Shown here: positions 11,430 through 22,439 of the stretch, piece by piece
How positions within the stretch are numbered: the stretch's first letter is position 1
Layout: each line of letters starts with the position of its first letter
Assembly (NCBI GenBank): GCA_958496175.1
Contig: OY292274.1
Coordinates: 53,578,630 to 53,642,629, forward strand
DNA: 64,000 nt
Source: Sisyra terminalis
Taxonomy: Eukaryota; Arthropoda; Insecta; Neuroptera; Sisyridae
Direction: 5' to 3'
Notes under the pieces: generated by a model
The model's input: only the letters and a program-made list of their open reading frames with translations
The model's database searches: none
Told to the model about the DNA's origin: nothing
Position numbers and translations under genes: made by a program

Positions 11430-11566
11430 GGTATTTTCACTCATGAATAGATAGACCATATCCTAAAATAACTATTGAGTAAATAAATCCAACACCTATT
11501 ACTGTTTGTAAGTGAAAATATAAATGTTTTTTCTATCCTCCAGAAAAAAATATAACTGGAAGATAA
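11430..11566 (+). repeat. repeat family B, copy 2
   Basis: Shares GGTATTTTCACTCATGAATA, GATAGACCATATCCTAA, AAATAAATCCAACACC, GTAAGTGAAAATAT and TTTTTTCTATCCTCC with the other copies. Possibly the outer part of a pair with copy 1. Confidence 0.7.
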
Positions 11567-11569
11567 ATT

Positions 11570-13120
11570 TCCCAATCTAGATGTAAAAATATCAGACTTT
11601 GGTGAATTAAACATATGGTTCAGTTATTGAAAACCACTTAAAGTATCGTGTAATGTAAAAGAATATCCGGAATTTTTATCTATCAAAGTTTGATAATACA
11701 TATTAACTTCTTAATTGGTTAAATGCTTGAAAAATATTCGGTTTACTTTTTAATTTTCATTTATTTTTGACTAAACTGATCTTTGTAGATTTAAAGTGGC
11801 AAATTTTAACATTTTTTTGTAGTTCATGTAAAACTACCAAGGAAGTCGAAAAAATCATGAAATTAATTAATAAAAAAACAAATATAAATTGTTCACAATA
11901 AAATCCCCAAGCTCCACCTTTAACATCATTAGATTTGTTTTAATTTATAATAACGACCACTGCCTTGTTGATGTACCTATGCATTAGCGGGATTTATATT
12001 TCACGGTAACTTATATAAATTGAGCTTTACCTCAAGGTACAGAGAAACAACTCTATTTACAGGTCATCTTCATTGTACGACTTATTAACGTTATAACCTC
12101 TCGTTTTATAATTAACGAATTTCCAATTGCATTTCCCTGAACTATAATTCATTGCTTGAAAATCGACCATTGATTAACGTAATTTATATAATATAACTCA
12201 ACATGTTATTAAAATACCTTAGTTCGACATATTAAAATGAAATTTATGACTTTCTTATTAAATATTTACTGTTTTGTTGTCACCAAACATTTGTTTTAAA
12301 TATTTTTTACAATATAATTTATTCGAAAAAGTATGTTAAAACAATATTGTTCATTAATGGTAATGTAATTTTATATATCTCTGAATAAAAAATGGAGATT
12401 TCACAGAGGTTGATTTAATCTCAAATGAATCCCTTTTGATTGAAAATGGGACGAGATAGCAATCCCTAATTTTAACGCTTCAGAAGACTGAAAGGAATTA
12501 ATTTCAAAAAGTTCATTGTATTAAAGTTCATTGTATTTTTAAATGTAATCCAATATGTGTAACATTGAATCAAAAGTATTCACTTTGAATTGATCTTTTG
12601 GGTTGACTTCTTTGTTGCTTTTTAGCTTATAACCAACATTAAAAATTAATAATTATTTCAAATTAGAGTTTTAACTTCTATAACTTTTATTTCATATATC
12701 AAATTTCATTGTTATCTTTTTCTACCGTTATTGCAAGTGATTCGTATTAATATAATGTTTGTTACATTATCAACTAAAATTACGTAATAACATTTAAATA
12801 TTGAAAAAAATTAATCCTTAATTTTAATAATTATTTCAGAAAAAAAAAACAGTCAATTTTGTTTACCAAATATTTATTCAACTAATATGGAGTTTTTCGT
12901 AAATTTTTTTATTATTTTAAACAATTAGATACAACTGGGCCTTGCAGCTGAAATTGAAGGGTTCTATTAACTTGACAGAATTTCATAAATTGTGTATAGT
13001 TTAAATCATTCAAAATCAATTGACTCAAAAATATAAATAACCAGTAAGGAATAGAATTATAAAAAATATTTTTATATAAAATGGGTAAATTCTCGTTACT
13101 GTTTTCAAGATTCTCCTGTG
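11570..13120. other. non-coding stretch
   Basis: No recognised feature. AAGTTCATTGTATT is repeated at 12508-12521 and again at 12523-12536, a minor slippage-type duplication. Confidence 0.5.
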
Positions 13121-13164
13121 AAAGTCAATACTTGCCAATAGTATTAATGAATTCCTGATTTTAG

Positions 13165-13365
13165 TACATCGTATTATAACACGAAAAGTCAAGACGATCG
13201 ATTTAAACGTACAAGAACATTTGCCAAGAAATACTAGAGATTATTTGATTTTACAAGGAAAGATAAATGAATCCCTACAATCCCAACAATTAGATGCAAT
13301 AGAATCTAAGAAAGTTATTAGATCTCAAATATTGAGAAATGTTTTCAGCATGATATTAAGAAAAG
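13165..13365 (+). CDS. candidate internal exon of an unrecognised plus-strand gene
   Basis: A frame is open from 13122 to 13454. Inside it, a pyrimidine-rich acceptor (TTCCTGATTTTAG, ending at 13164) and a donor (AAAAG then GTAGGT at 13366) delimit 201 nt that start and end in phase 1. The product is charged and mixed in composition (KVKTIDLNVQEHLPRNTRDY, then INESLQSQQLDAIESKK, then IRSQILRNVFSMILRKG), not the low-complexity kind AT-rich DNA usually gives. I do not recognise a family. About 111 open codons is borderline for chance in 64 kb of this composition. It could also be a transposon fossil. It would be antisense to the long minus-strand gene. Confidence 0.22.
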
Positions 13366-13459
13366 GTAGGTATATATCAAAAAAGCAGGTATCTTTTGAT
13401 TTTGAACATATCGAGAAAACAATTTTTATAAAATTAACTTCAAAAAATGTTTAAATTCC

Positions 13460-14225
13460 CTTTCTTATTCTTCGTTTCAAAATGCTCCTTCAATATAGTT
13501 GAATACAATATATTAAAAAAATATATTTTTATTCTAGATCAGGATCTACCTATGCTGCATATGTAGAAATTTCATGGTTTATTCAACGTACATCACACTT
13601 AAAAATGAATTGTAAACAAAAGTATTTGTATGCCTATTTTATGAACAATAAATTTTATTGTAATTATTTATTTATTATAATTGAAGTGATTTCAGGAATA
13701 AAAGATATATTTACTTCATCCCGAAACTTTTGCGGGTATAATTCAATTCAAATCAATTATTAATTTTGCATTAAATATAAATTTAATAGCTGAAATTTTA
13801 TCACTCTATATATCACATTCTGTTCTGCAACCTTTCTCAGTTACCTTTTCCCAATGATGTAATCTTAACAAGCTCCAGCATTGATGTCTGTCGATAAACC
13901 CGAATATAGTGGAAATGCACCAATACTTATTTACACACGATTCACACATTTAATGTGTATAGAACCAGGGGTATAACATCAGATTTAGTTTTGAATAAAA
14001 ATGATTACCTATATCTCCCATACCTCGAAATGAGCTTCATCATGGTCAATAAATTAATTCCCTTGATAGAGTACATTTAACGTGTTCTTCTTTAATATCG
14101 TTGTCATTATTGTTCATGTAGAAAAATGAAAATTAAGATATTTTTTAAGGGAATGAATGTAGGTACCTGCATTATCAATTTAATAATGATATAATCAATG
14201 TTAAATTAAGTCACATCTTCTTTGA
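13460..14225. other. non-coding stretch
   Basis: Nothing supported beyond a short hairpin, CCCGAAACTTTTGCGGG, at about 13719-13735. Confidence 0.5.
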
Positions 14226-14239
14226 GAGATATATCATTT

Positions 14240-14335
14240 TCGGATTTGGTCAACCCTCCGGGTACTCGTCATGGCCTCACGATTATTGATCGTTCGACGC
14301 TGCGTGGCGTCGCTGTTTTCCAAAAACGACGTTTA
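14240..14335. other. isolated CpG-rich patch with a perfect GC hairpin
   Basis: About 95 bp with a dozen or so CpGs sit in AT-rich DNA. CGACGC (14295-14300) pairs with GCGTCG (14307-14312) around a 6-nt loop. A TATAAATA box follows on the plus strand near 14354. Splice signals on either strand are weak. It could be a regulatory island or a transposon remnant. No protein is recognised. Confidence 0.3.
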
Positions 14336-14754
14336 TCTCTTTCATTCTCTTCCATATAAATACACATAAGAATTACCGGATATAGATATATCTATAGATG
14401 AAAAACGAAAGTAGTTATTATAATTGGAAAAAATAGTTTTTCAGTAGTTTAATCTGACGAAACTTTGATATTCATTTATATATAATTGGCTTTTTTTTAA
14501 TCCCCTAATTAAATATCTTTTAAATTATCAAGTATTAGGTTTGAAAATCGAATTTTTCCTAACGGCTTATTTTTTTTTATTATTGGTAGAATCGCAATGG
14601 CGACAAGGGAGGTTTTACGATCCTAAATATTAGAATTAATATAGTCAAATCAAACTAGATATTTAAATAAAGACAATTGAAATGTCCTGCAAATTTGAAG
14701 TCTGTAATATTATTCAGTTCGAAACTATTAAGGTTTGAAACTGTTCGGGAAAAA

Positions 14755-14810
14755 GTAAAGCCCGGCAAGCTTTGACTAGTCTTAGCGGGGCACTCACGTG
14801 CCCCCTGATA
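14755..14810. other. paired hairpins, possible structured RNA or repeat end
   Basis: AAAGC (14757-14761) pairs with GCTTT (14769-14773). Then GGGGCAC (14787-14793) pairs with GTGCCCC (14798-14804) around the loop TCAC. The GC content contrasts with the flanks. No known RNA family is recognised. Confidence 0.3.
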
Positions 14811-15018
14811 AAAGTTATATAATAATCATTTCATTTTACTCTTCAGCATACCTTTTATCAATGCAAAAATTAGTTGAGGAAAATTAAAGCAAAATATTGA
14901 AATTAGTAAGCTCTCTTAAAATTAAAATAAAACAGAGACAGAAAAAATAACTACATTTATCTGGCATTATATTCTGTGTATAACCGAATTGGATTTAAAA
15001 GCAAAATATTATCAAAAT

Positions 15019-15335
15019 CCGTAAATTTGCAGTACTAAAATCTTTACTTTCATATTAAATGTGAACAACAAAATGATAAGTTCTATGTATTCTCAAACCG
15101 GTTTGAAGTTCGGTCAATTATGTACATAATAGGGTAATTTTCATAAAACAAAGTGTTTCAGTAAAAGCCTAATTATTGAACGTTCAATAATTAGGCTTTT
15201 ACTGTAATACTTTGTTTTCTACAAATTCTACATAATTGACCGAACTTCAAACCGGTTTGAGAATACAAAGAACTTATCATTTTGTTGTTCACATTTAATA
15301 TGATAGTAAAGATTTGAGTACGAAAATTTGATTCA
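15019..15335. repeat. foldback (near-perfect palindromic) element
   Basis: Two arms of about 150 bp meet at ATTATTGAACGTTCAATAAT, with the axis at 15181/15182 and almost no loop. They share GTAAAAGCCTAATTATTGAA, TCAAACCGGTTTGA (itself palindromic), ATTGACCGAACTTC and GTGAACAACAAAATGATAAG. Mismatches and small indels show age. It has no coding capacity. A foldback transposon or MITE fits; single-strand snap-back of a retro-element is another route. Confidence 0.85.
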
Positions 15336-15339
15336 AATT

Positions 15340-17640
15340 TCTCATTTATGGTTCTTTAGTTGTAATTGCAAATTTTTGCGTAAAATTCGACTCATGCCTA
15401 CACCTGATTTCGGATTCATGAATTACATATTTCTACCTATTATTGTCTACCTGTTATTTATAATACCAACGAATTTTGGAGCCTAATTTCATTATCTTGT
15501 GTAATGTCGACAAATAATTTTCAATATCCAGCCGGTTTAGAATCCAAATAGTTTAACACATGGTTGTGTAAATTACAGAACACAAAACAATAAAAACGAA
15601 AAAAATTATGTAATTTGTTTTTGGTCGGTCCATTCTTTAGGTTCTTTCAAGAAAATCAAAAATAATTCAATTTCAAATAATTTCACTAATACTTTTTTTC
15701 TATTCTTATATTCTATTCTAGTTTTAAGGCCGTTAGGTAGGTACATTGATTTTTGAAATTTTGGTTTTTGATTGTTTTAAACACAATTGGAAAAAACAAT
15801 TGTAAATATAAATACAATTGGTTACAATTATAAATACAATTGGTTCTAAATACAATATATGAGGAAACTTTGATTTTATTTACTATTCGGTTTTGAAAAT
15901 CCTTATCAATATTTGGCTAGACGAGATGTTTTCCGAAGTTACATCTTTTTCTGTTCTATGTTCTCTCGTTACTGAACTAGTAATCTTATAATTATAATTA
16001 TAAATGGCAAAAAAGTTTCACAAGATAGAAGAAATCATTTTTGCAAAGGTGCACTAATCAGATCTTCAGTAACTTTAGCTACAGTCTTCATTTAGGTATA
16101 CATATTCATACATATCATCCTTGCATTATAAATAAAAATCAATTTTTCGAACAATATTGTCAAAATCCGCTTATGTTCTCATTTTGCTATACCTAAAGCT
16201 GTTAACCATAAAAACATTTTTATTCTTGAAAATCAAGTGTACAACTTTACATCTAAATAAAATTTGTGCACTATGCTCTTTAGTGCCCTACTTTTATATT
16301 TAGATTCATATTTGCTCGTTTACACAATGCATCCGTATTTTCTGTAACTATTTCGTTTTTCATTTATTTTTTTTTCAAAAACAAAATCTTTATAACTTTT
16401 GTAAACTGTTTTAAGTTAACATATTTTCAATCATATATTTATAAGGACAAAAAGTTAAATTTTATAAAACTTGAAATATAATTCTCTTTTTCAAAGTTTT
16501 GTAACACAATAGCATGAATATTTATAAATTAAAACTCATTTAAACTCAAATATAATGAATTACCAAATATGAATGATTGAAACGACAGCATACGTTTGTC
16601 ATTCATCTGGAAAATCAATTTAAAAGTTATCAAGTATTTCCATTTAAATTTTCTAACAAGAAAAGTTGAAAACTTCTCCTATTCATTAAAATTAACATAT
16701 CTACTAGCGTTTTTCTTAAAATTAACAATTCAAACTATGTTTAAAGAAAAAACGTTAAAAATTCTATCAAATTAGACTATTGCTAAATGAATGATCAGAG
16801 TTATTTAGTTCACTTGGGTTTCTGTGAAGTGTATGGTGTATAAAACTTAATAAACATTTCCTGGTTCACTACGATAGCTTCGGCCTAGATCACGTTGTCA
16901 AAGAAGTCTCAGGTGTGCAACTTCTGTATTTATAGTCTCAAGTTCATTTTGAATGTATAAATGGTATAAGCTATAACATCCACATCCAAAGCTCTCCCTC
17001 TACTCTATAAATACTCGTTAAAAAGAAAAATGATCAGCTATAAAATATTGAGTCCACTTTTTACATTATAATAAACCTATAAAAATATCTCTTGATTTCA
17101 CATAAAAGAATATAAATCATACAAACCTATAAAACGACAGTTCTTTTAAATTAAATTTTAATTTGAGTTTTAAATTGTTAACGTTTCACTATAATGAAAA
17201 AAAAATATCTAAAGTAACGGATTCTAACGTTACCTAGTTTGAATTTTAGATTTAACATAAGATTAGGGCTCAAATATTTAGAAGGTATTTTAAGTAAATA
17301 AGTAGGTGCTGGCATTTGCTGAATACTACAAGGAGTACTGAATCTACAAATTAGGATGTCCTATACTAATATTAAAGTTAAATTAATTTTACCAAGTCCA
17401 TCAGCTAGGAGATTTTATTAATAGCCTAATGTTAATTTTGAATTTGCATGTATAAAAAAATGTATTGTAAGCATTTTGGGCACCAATGATCAAGGAAAAT
17501 AGGGTCCAGACTAGTGAGCCTAGTAATTCTAAATTCCTATGAATTAGCTTCCTATGTATGTCCTTTCCAAGTATTTAAACTTTAATTTTTAATAATATTA
17601 ACGAATATTTAATGCAGAATAAAAACATAGTTGCAAAGCG
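15340..17640. other. non-coding stretch
   Basis: No gene recognised. ACAATTGG/ATAAATACAATTG is iterated at 15780-15850, a small degenerate tandem tract. Confidence 0.5.
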
Positions 17641-17653
17641 AAAATAAACTTAC

Positions 17654-17752
17654 CACTGTTGACTGGCGGAATGAAGCAGAACTGCAGACAGATAAGCGAC
17701 AGAACCAAACTTCTCCCTGTGGTGAGCCGGCGTTCTGGGGCCATACTGTGTC
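17654..17752 (-). CDS. signal-peptide exon of a secreted or membrane protein
   Basis: A minus-strand exon is bounded by an acceptor with a T-run (TTTTTTTTCTAG, ending at 17753) and a perfect donor, GTAAGT (17653-17648). ATG at 17744-17742 has A at -3 and G at +4. It starts a 30-residue segment: a basic N-region (MAPERRLTTGRS), a hydrophobic core (LVLSLICLQFCF) and a polar end (IPPVNS) suitable for signal peptidase. The exon ends one base into the next codon (phase 1), as is usual where a signal-peptide exon joins extracellular modules. The 8 nt before the ATG are leader. The mature protein lies in exons further left or beyond the window, so the gene cannot be named. Base composition is near 50% GC, unlike its surroundings. 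The exon is well supported, the function class is an inference. Confidence 0.8.
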
Positions 17753-18174
17753 CTAGAAAAAAAATGCAATTATTTATACTTTTTGTTAATTTGAATTTAT
17801 TATAATTTTCTAAACTATAACATGGTCAAAGACTTTAATTTGATATTGTGCTGTATGTAACTAAAAATTTATAAAAAAAATTGATACCTAAATTAATAAT
17901 TCTAAAGCTTAAGAGATTTACAGTTTTCAAATTGGAAAGATATTACCTATATTTATAGACATATAAAAGAAGAACAGTATGAATCATTTTTAATTACCTA
18001 CTTTAATCTCATGTTTGCCAAAGCTACACTTAATAGTTAACATACATAATTTTTAAGAGCTAGAAATTACGGATAAAAGGCCTACAACTGAATCTAAAGA
18101 GAATAATACTTAAGAGATGTGTAAATAGTAAATATTAACAAAAAACTACGATCCTGAAACCTTCAAATCTCTAC

Positions 18175-18255
18175 CTGAATAATTTTTTTTAAATTTGTTA
18201 TTTACCGTCGCTTTATAACTTCTAAGGTCCATTAGCGACTCTAGGGTTAATTAAA
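18175..18255 (-). repeat. SINE-like repeat, third copy
   Basis: On the minus strand: CTAGAGTCGCTAATGGACC, then AGAAGTTATAAAGCGACGG, then TAAATAACAAATTTAAAA. This matches the order at 2880-2945. It is about 80 bp, degenerate and non-coding. Confidence 0.6.
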
Positions 18256-18666
18256 TCCGTTATCGAAGAATTAGTTTTGTGAACTTATTTTTATGAAATA
18301 AGAAGAGAAAAACAGAAAGACGTAATTTAAGAATTACCTGAATCGATTAATCAATTTATATTAAACTTTGTTATGATTTTAGGGTGAGTATTGCCTTTTT
18401 TAACAACTAAACAATTTTATAGCTTTTTGAATTCTATAAAATACAGTTTAGTTAGAAAATCAATTTTTCTAACCATGATACAAATTTGGAACCGCTTTGA
18501 AAATATTTTTTAAGATTTAATGTACAAATATTCATTTCGTACTGCTTTTTCTACATTGTTTTGAAAATATTTCAAGATTTTTTTTTCCAAAACTATCAAT
18601 ATGCTTCATATATCTTCAATGAGGTAAGCAATTGCTTGCCAATATATATGAGCATAGCGCTTAAAA

Positions 18667-19330
18667 CAATGCTCTAATATTAGACGGCAGCCTTCACACT
18701 ATGCTCAATGCAAAAGACTATTAGCCAATGGGATTGCGAGATTTAAAAATGTTCATTTGTTTTGATTGTTGAAATTTTGAAAATTTGAGGAAACCCCTCC
18801 CACAGTTATTATCATTAGCATATACGAATACGTATTAGCAATATGGAACGTTTTGTGCACTGACGTCATCCGAGACCTATCGATAAATGAATTATAATGA
18901 ATGGATTAGGTTTAAATATAATTTAAAATAGACAGTAAAAACCGAAAATTAAGTTTGTGTTATTAAAAAAAGCAATTAATTAAAATTAACAACTATTGAA
19001 ATAATTAACAGAGAATATAGTTACGAATATAATTATTATGATGAAGTGTAATAATATAATGAAACATTTTATATTTTTTAGGATTTCATAATGCTATATC
19101 GTTGTTCATTCTTAATAAGTAGGGTTTTAAGAGCCCCTAAATCAAATTAAAATTTAACGTAAATAGGTCAAGTCAATTCAAAAAAAAAATCTCCTTTTCA
19201 TCTATTATTATAGTCTTTTTGCAAAAATTAGTAAAGCTAGAGATTTGCATTTGAAGGACCTTATATTACTAGTACCTGCATATTTCTTAAGTTTCATTAA
19301 AGAATTTTTCCGGGGCCGATTTACCATGCT
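18667..19330 (-). repeat. repeat family A, copy 3 (reverse, one of the longest)
   Basis: Read leftward from 19330: ATCGGCCCCGGAAAAATTC, about 250 bp alignable with 58681-58900, TTATTACACTTCAT, TATCGATAGG, TGACGTCAGTG, AAAACGTTCCAT, ACGTATTCGTATATG, TTTCAACAATCAAAACAAAT, and CCCATTGGCTAATAG, ending AGAGCATTG. Copies 3 and 5 show that the element is at least 0.65 kb long. No ORF is shared between them. Confidence 0.8.
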
Positions 19331-19334
19331 TACA

Positions 19335-21800
19335 TCCCTAAATCCTTATGCATGGAATAAATATCAATGATTAAGGTTTTTAACACTTTGTGTTCACTTT
19401 TGATGATACAAATGAGTTTTTATTTTATTTTTGAGAACATTGTACCTTCAACATAATGCATAGGAAAGATGTATGTTTTATATTCAGAGTAATGAAAAGC
19501 TTCTAAACCGTATTTAAATTGATGTATTCCAGATACTGGAAATATACAAATTGAATAAAAAAAATATTTTTTTATTTAACAAAAAGTGTAGATTTATACT
19601 GAAGTTTGTTTTAGACAAGATTTTTTTTAAAAATATAGAATTTTTACGTTGGTAATAACTATCTCAATTGTCTCGTAATTCTTTGCACTCGATAGAGCAA
19701 ATACTTTAAAGTGGTTATTTTATCAGGGATATTTTGTAATAACATTACTTATAATAGTGCTTTATAATGATAACTGCATCATTTTATGCCTAGAATTTTT
19801 ACACAAGACATACTTGAAGATTTGTATAGATTTGAATTATTTTTGAAGTGAAAACTTCTATAGGATCTTTGTGGCTTAAAATTTTATGAATGGAAAAAGA
19901 GGCAGTAAAAAGAAATAAACATATAGATTTATAAGGTTTAACGAACGAGAAAATCAAATAGAAAACATTACAGTGTTTCTCATGTATATGCACGCCTGCG
20001 TATTACGCTGCTTGGGAATAGTCGTCCTAACAACCATGGTTAATTTTTTTTTCACTATTTAATACTTTTTGCAAATAAATTGAATTATAGTTCTGTTCAA
20101 TGATATATATAACATTGTCATGACACTTGGTTCGAGGCGCTACTCAGCCATTGTTGTGTTCCATTGATGTGTATTGTTTACATACACATTTCATTACTTT
20201 AAGTAATACATTTTATAGTCTGCCGAAAACAAACACCTACAGAATATTATCGTGATTATCGAAAAGCTAAATGAAGACAAGACCACAAGACTAAAAAGAC
20301 CGCAAAAATTTCATCACTGGAAATTTGTTAAAATACACACCAGAAGTATCGCAAAATCTTAACAAGGTAAAATTCCAAAATTGTTATATAGAGATTTTAA
20401 TGTAAATATTTTATTAAATACAAAGATCACTTTAATTAAATTTCTGCACTCTAAATTTATGTTAAAATTGTGTAGCAGTTGCATTCCATCAACAAGAGCA
20501 AAAATAGTAATTGACGATGTATTACGTAATACCTTCTAAAATAAAATGTCAATAAAGACAGAATGTATAAGTTCGAGGAAAACAACAACCCTAAATTGGC
20601 ACAATGATGGCTCTAACTAAATAATAAATTTGCTACTCAGTTCAGACATTTTGCACTCTTTCAAAGTGATGTAAGACATATGATGGATAAAATTTATCTT
20701 AAGTGATATCCTTATGTTGTCAAAAGAAAATACAAAAGAGAATCAAAGTATTAAGCAACATGCTTACGTAGATGAAATTGTATTTTCATTGTGTATAAAT
20801 GAAATTTAAATTTTTAAGTAAAGAGTTTTCTAAAGTGCACTAGAGAAAAATTACACTTTTTACTAGCTTACAAAATGTTTAAAAAATAAAATTGTTCGAC
20901 AATTTATTCAGAAAAATAAAAAAGAATATTTTAGCTATTTATATTTGTAAAAATGCGCCTGTTTGAAAAAATGGGTGATTATTTGTAAAAATAAATGAAT
21001 TGAGGTTCTGATACCAGTTACGGAAGATGTACCAAAATTTGAAAACTTTGAATTTTTCCACTTCGTCTGTTACTATAATGAATTAATAGATTAAAATATT
21101 TGTAAAACAAAACAAAACCTTAAATCATTTTTTTAACATTTAACTTGAAAATAACATTTTAAGACTTTAAACTACTTTTATTCATACTTTCCTATACTTG
21201 TCGCAATCTAAAAATTTCTGTGTAACCTTTTGTGTAGGATAGTAGATTACAAAAAGTGTTATTATGAAAAAAAGTAATAAAAAAAAACGATGTAGATGAA
21301 GAAATACAACAGCTAGGCATCTTAATATGCATGGTTAAGTATATTTACCATATTAGTATGCAATTTTCGTTTTCTTCTTTTCATATCAAAAATCGTAGTG
21401 AATAATAGCAAAATTACAAGAGCTTTATACACGTTTACCACAATCAAAAATGTTTACTCATTATTTCGATGTAGCTTTTAAAACCACTTTTTTGAAACAA
21501 CTTTAAATATTTGTATAATATTTAAAGAGTTTTATACTGGGATTGAACTTTACAAAACTTTTATTCTTACGAAATAATTTCATTAAATTTTATTGGTAAA
21601 AAATATTATATGATTGGCAATTTCTTTGCGTCCTTGAGTTTCACGTAAACAAAGATGAGATTTAAAATTTATTTGACCTTAAAATATCAATGTCTCATAT
21701 ATGTTGTATCTATGAACATTTGTCAAAACTAATGTAGTAGAGAAAATGTTTCTATACTTGAATGTTTTAAACATGCTCAATAATCCTGTGTCATTATCTT
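19335..21800. other. non-coding stretch
   Basis: No gene identified. A short GC-richer patch at 19985-20040 opens a 24-codon plus-strand frame with no family resemblance. Other ORFs are chance-sized. Confidence 0.5.
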
Positions 21801-21814
21801 TTCTCAAGGCAAAT

Positions 21815-22198
21815 TTTCAACCACGCCCGTTATCGAATTTTTTGCGAGATTCTTTTGTTTTTCAATTTTTATAAATTGCGAGGCATAAAACTGTAAAAGA
21901 AAACAAAATATGATAATAAAAATCGAATGTTATTTTTATGATATTACATATCAATGGTGTAATTTCACTTGAATGTTAAGTTGAAGTATGAATATTATTT
22001 TTATCCAAAGGCAAACGACGAAAAAGTTTACTCTCCTACAGTGGAAAAACACCACGTCTTATATAAAATTGTAAATTCGCTTTGTCGTGTTTGGTTTGTG
22101 TCAAAGACACCACGAGCTTTAAGCTCGCGTTTGTCTCTGAAAGCTCCTCACAAGATGGCTCTGCATTCCATGCGACATATTTCACTAGCTTCTATATA

Positions 22199-22268
<70 letters not shown>

Positions 22269-22425
22269 AGTTATAAACCTTATATAAAGTAGCAGCAGCA
22301 TCACCAGCGGCAATAGTTGCAGCATCAAGATTTTTCCTCGTTGTCGTGGACGCTTTTCCAGCGCTTCTACGTTTTATGTGGTGAAATGAGGCAACTAGAA
22401 AATTCGTCACGCCCGTTATCATTAT
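21815..22425. other. composition island with TATA box and microsatellite
   Basis: ACGCCCGTTATC occurs at both ends (about 21823-21834 and 22409-22420). Between them the sequence is richer in GC (22030-22190 and 22290-22420), has the (TA)n run, and carries TATATAAAG at about 22281-22289 followed by a CAGCAGCATCACCAGCGGC stretch. The three overlapping ORFs are not credible: they run through the TA repeat or start at non-ATG codons. It may be a regulatory island or an old insertion. Confidence 0.3.
22202..22266. repeat. (TA)n microsatellite, about 32 units
   Basis: Uninterrupted alternating TA, the longest simple repeat in the window. It would form cruciform or slipped structures, and its length is likely polymorphic and prone to assembly error. 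Confidence 0.97.
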
Positions 22426-22439
22426 TTCCAGCTATATTC

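Larger units (their letters stand above)
1..17653 (-). other. inferred downstream intron of the signal-peptide exon
   Basis: The donor at 17653 has to join an acceptor to its left. I found no convincing minus-strand coding exon between 17653 and 1, so the next exon is probably outside the window. The small ORF at 4080-4193 has its own start and stop and is in no frame that would continue this exon. Confidence 0.4.

Noticed and set aside
13719..13735. Short GC hairpin CCCGAAA/GCGGG as a terminator or RNA element
   Set aside because: Too short and imperfect to support in eukaryotic non-coding DNA.
4080..17654. Micropeptide as an alternative first exon of the signal-peptide gene
   Set aside because: A donor after its NS codons would be weak and phase 0, whereas the signal-peptide exon ends in phase 1. 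It also lies downstream of that exon on the same strand, so sharing later exons would need them further left.
22082..22422. ORFs on both strands across the TA tract
   Set aside because: Their length comes from the (TA)n run encoding alternating I/Y.
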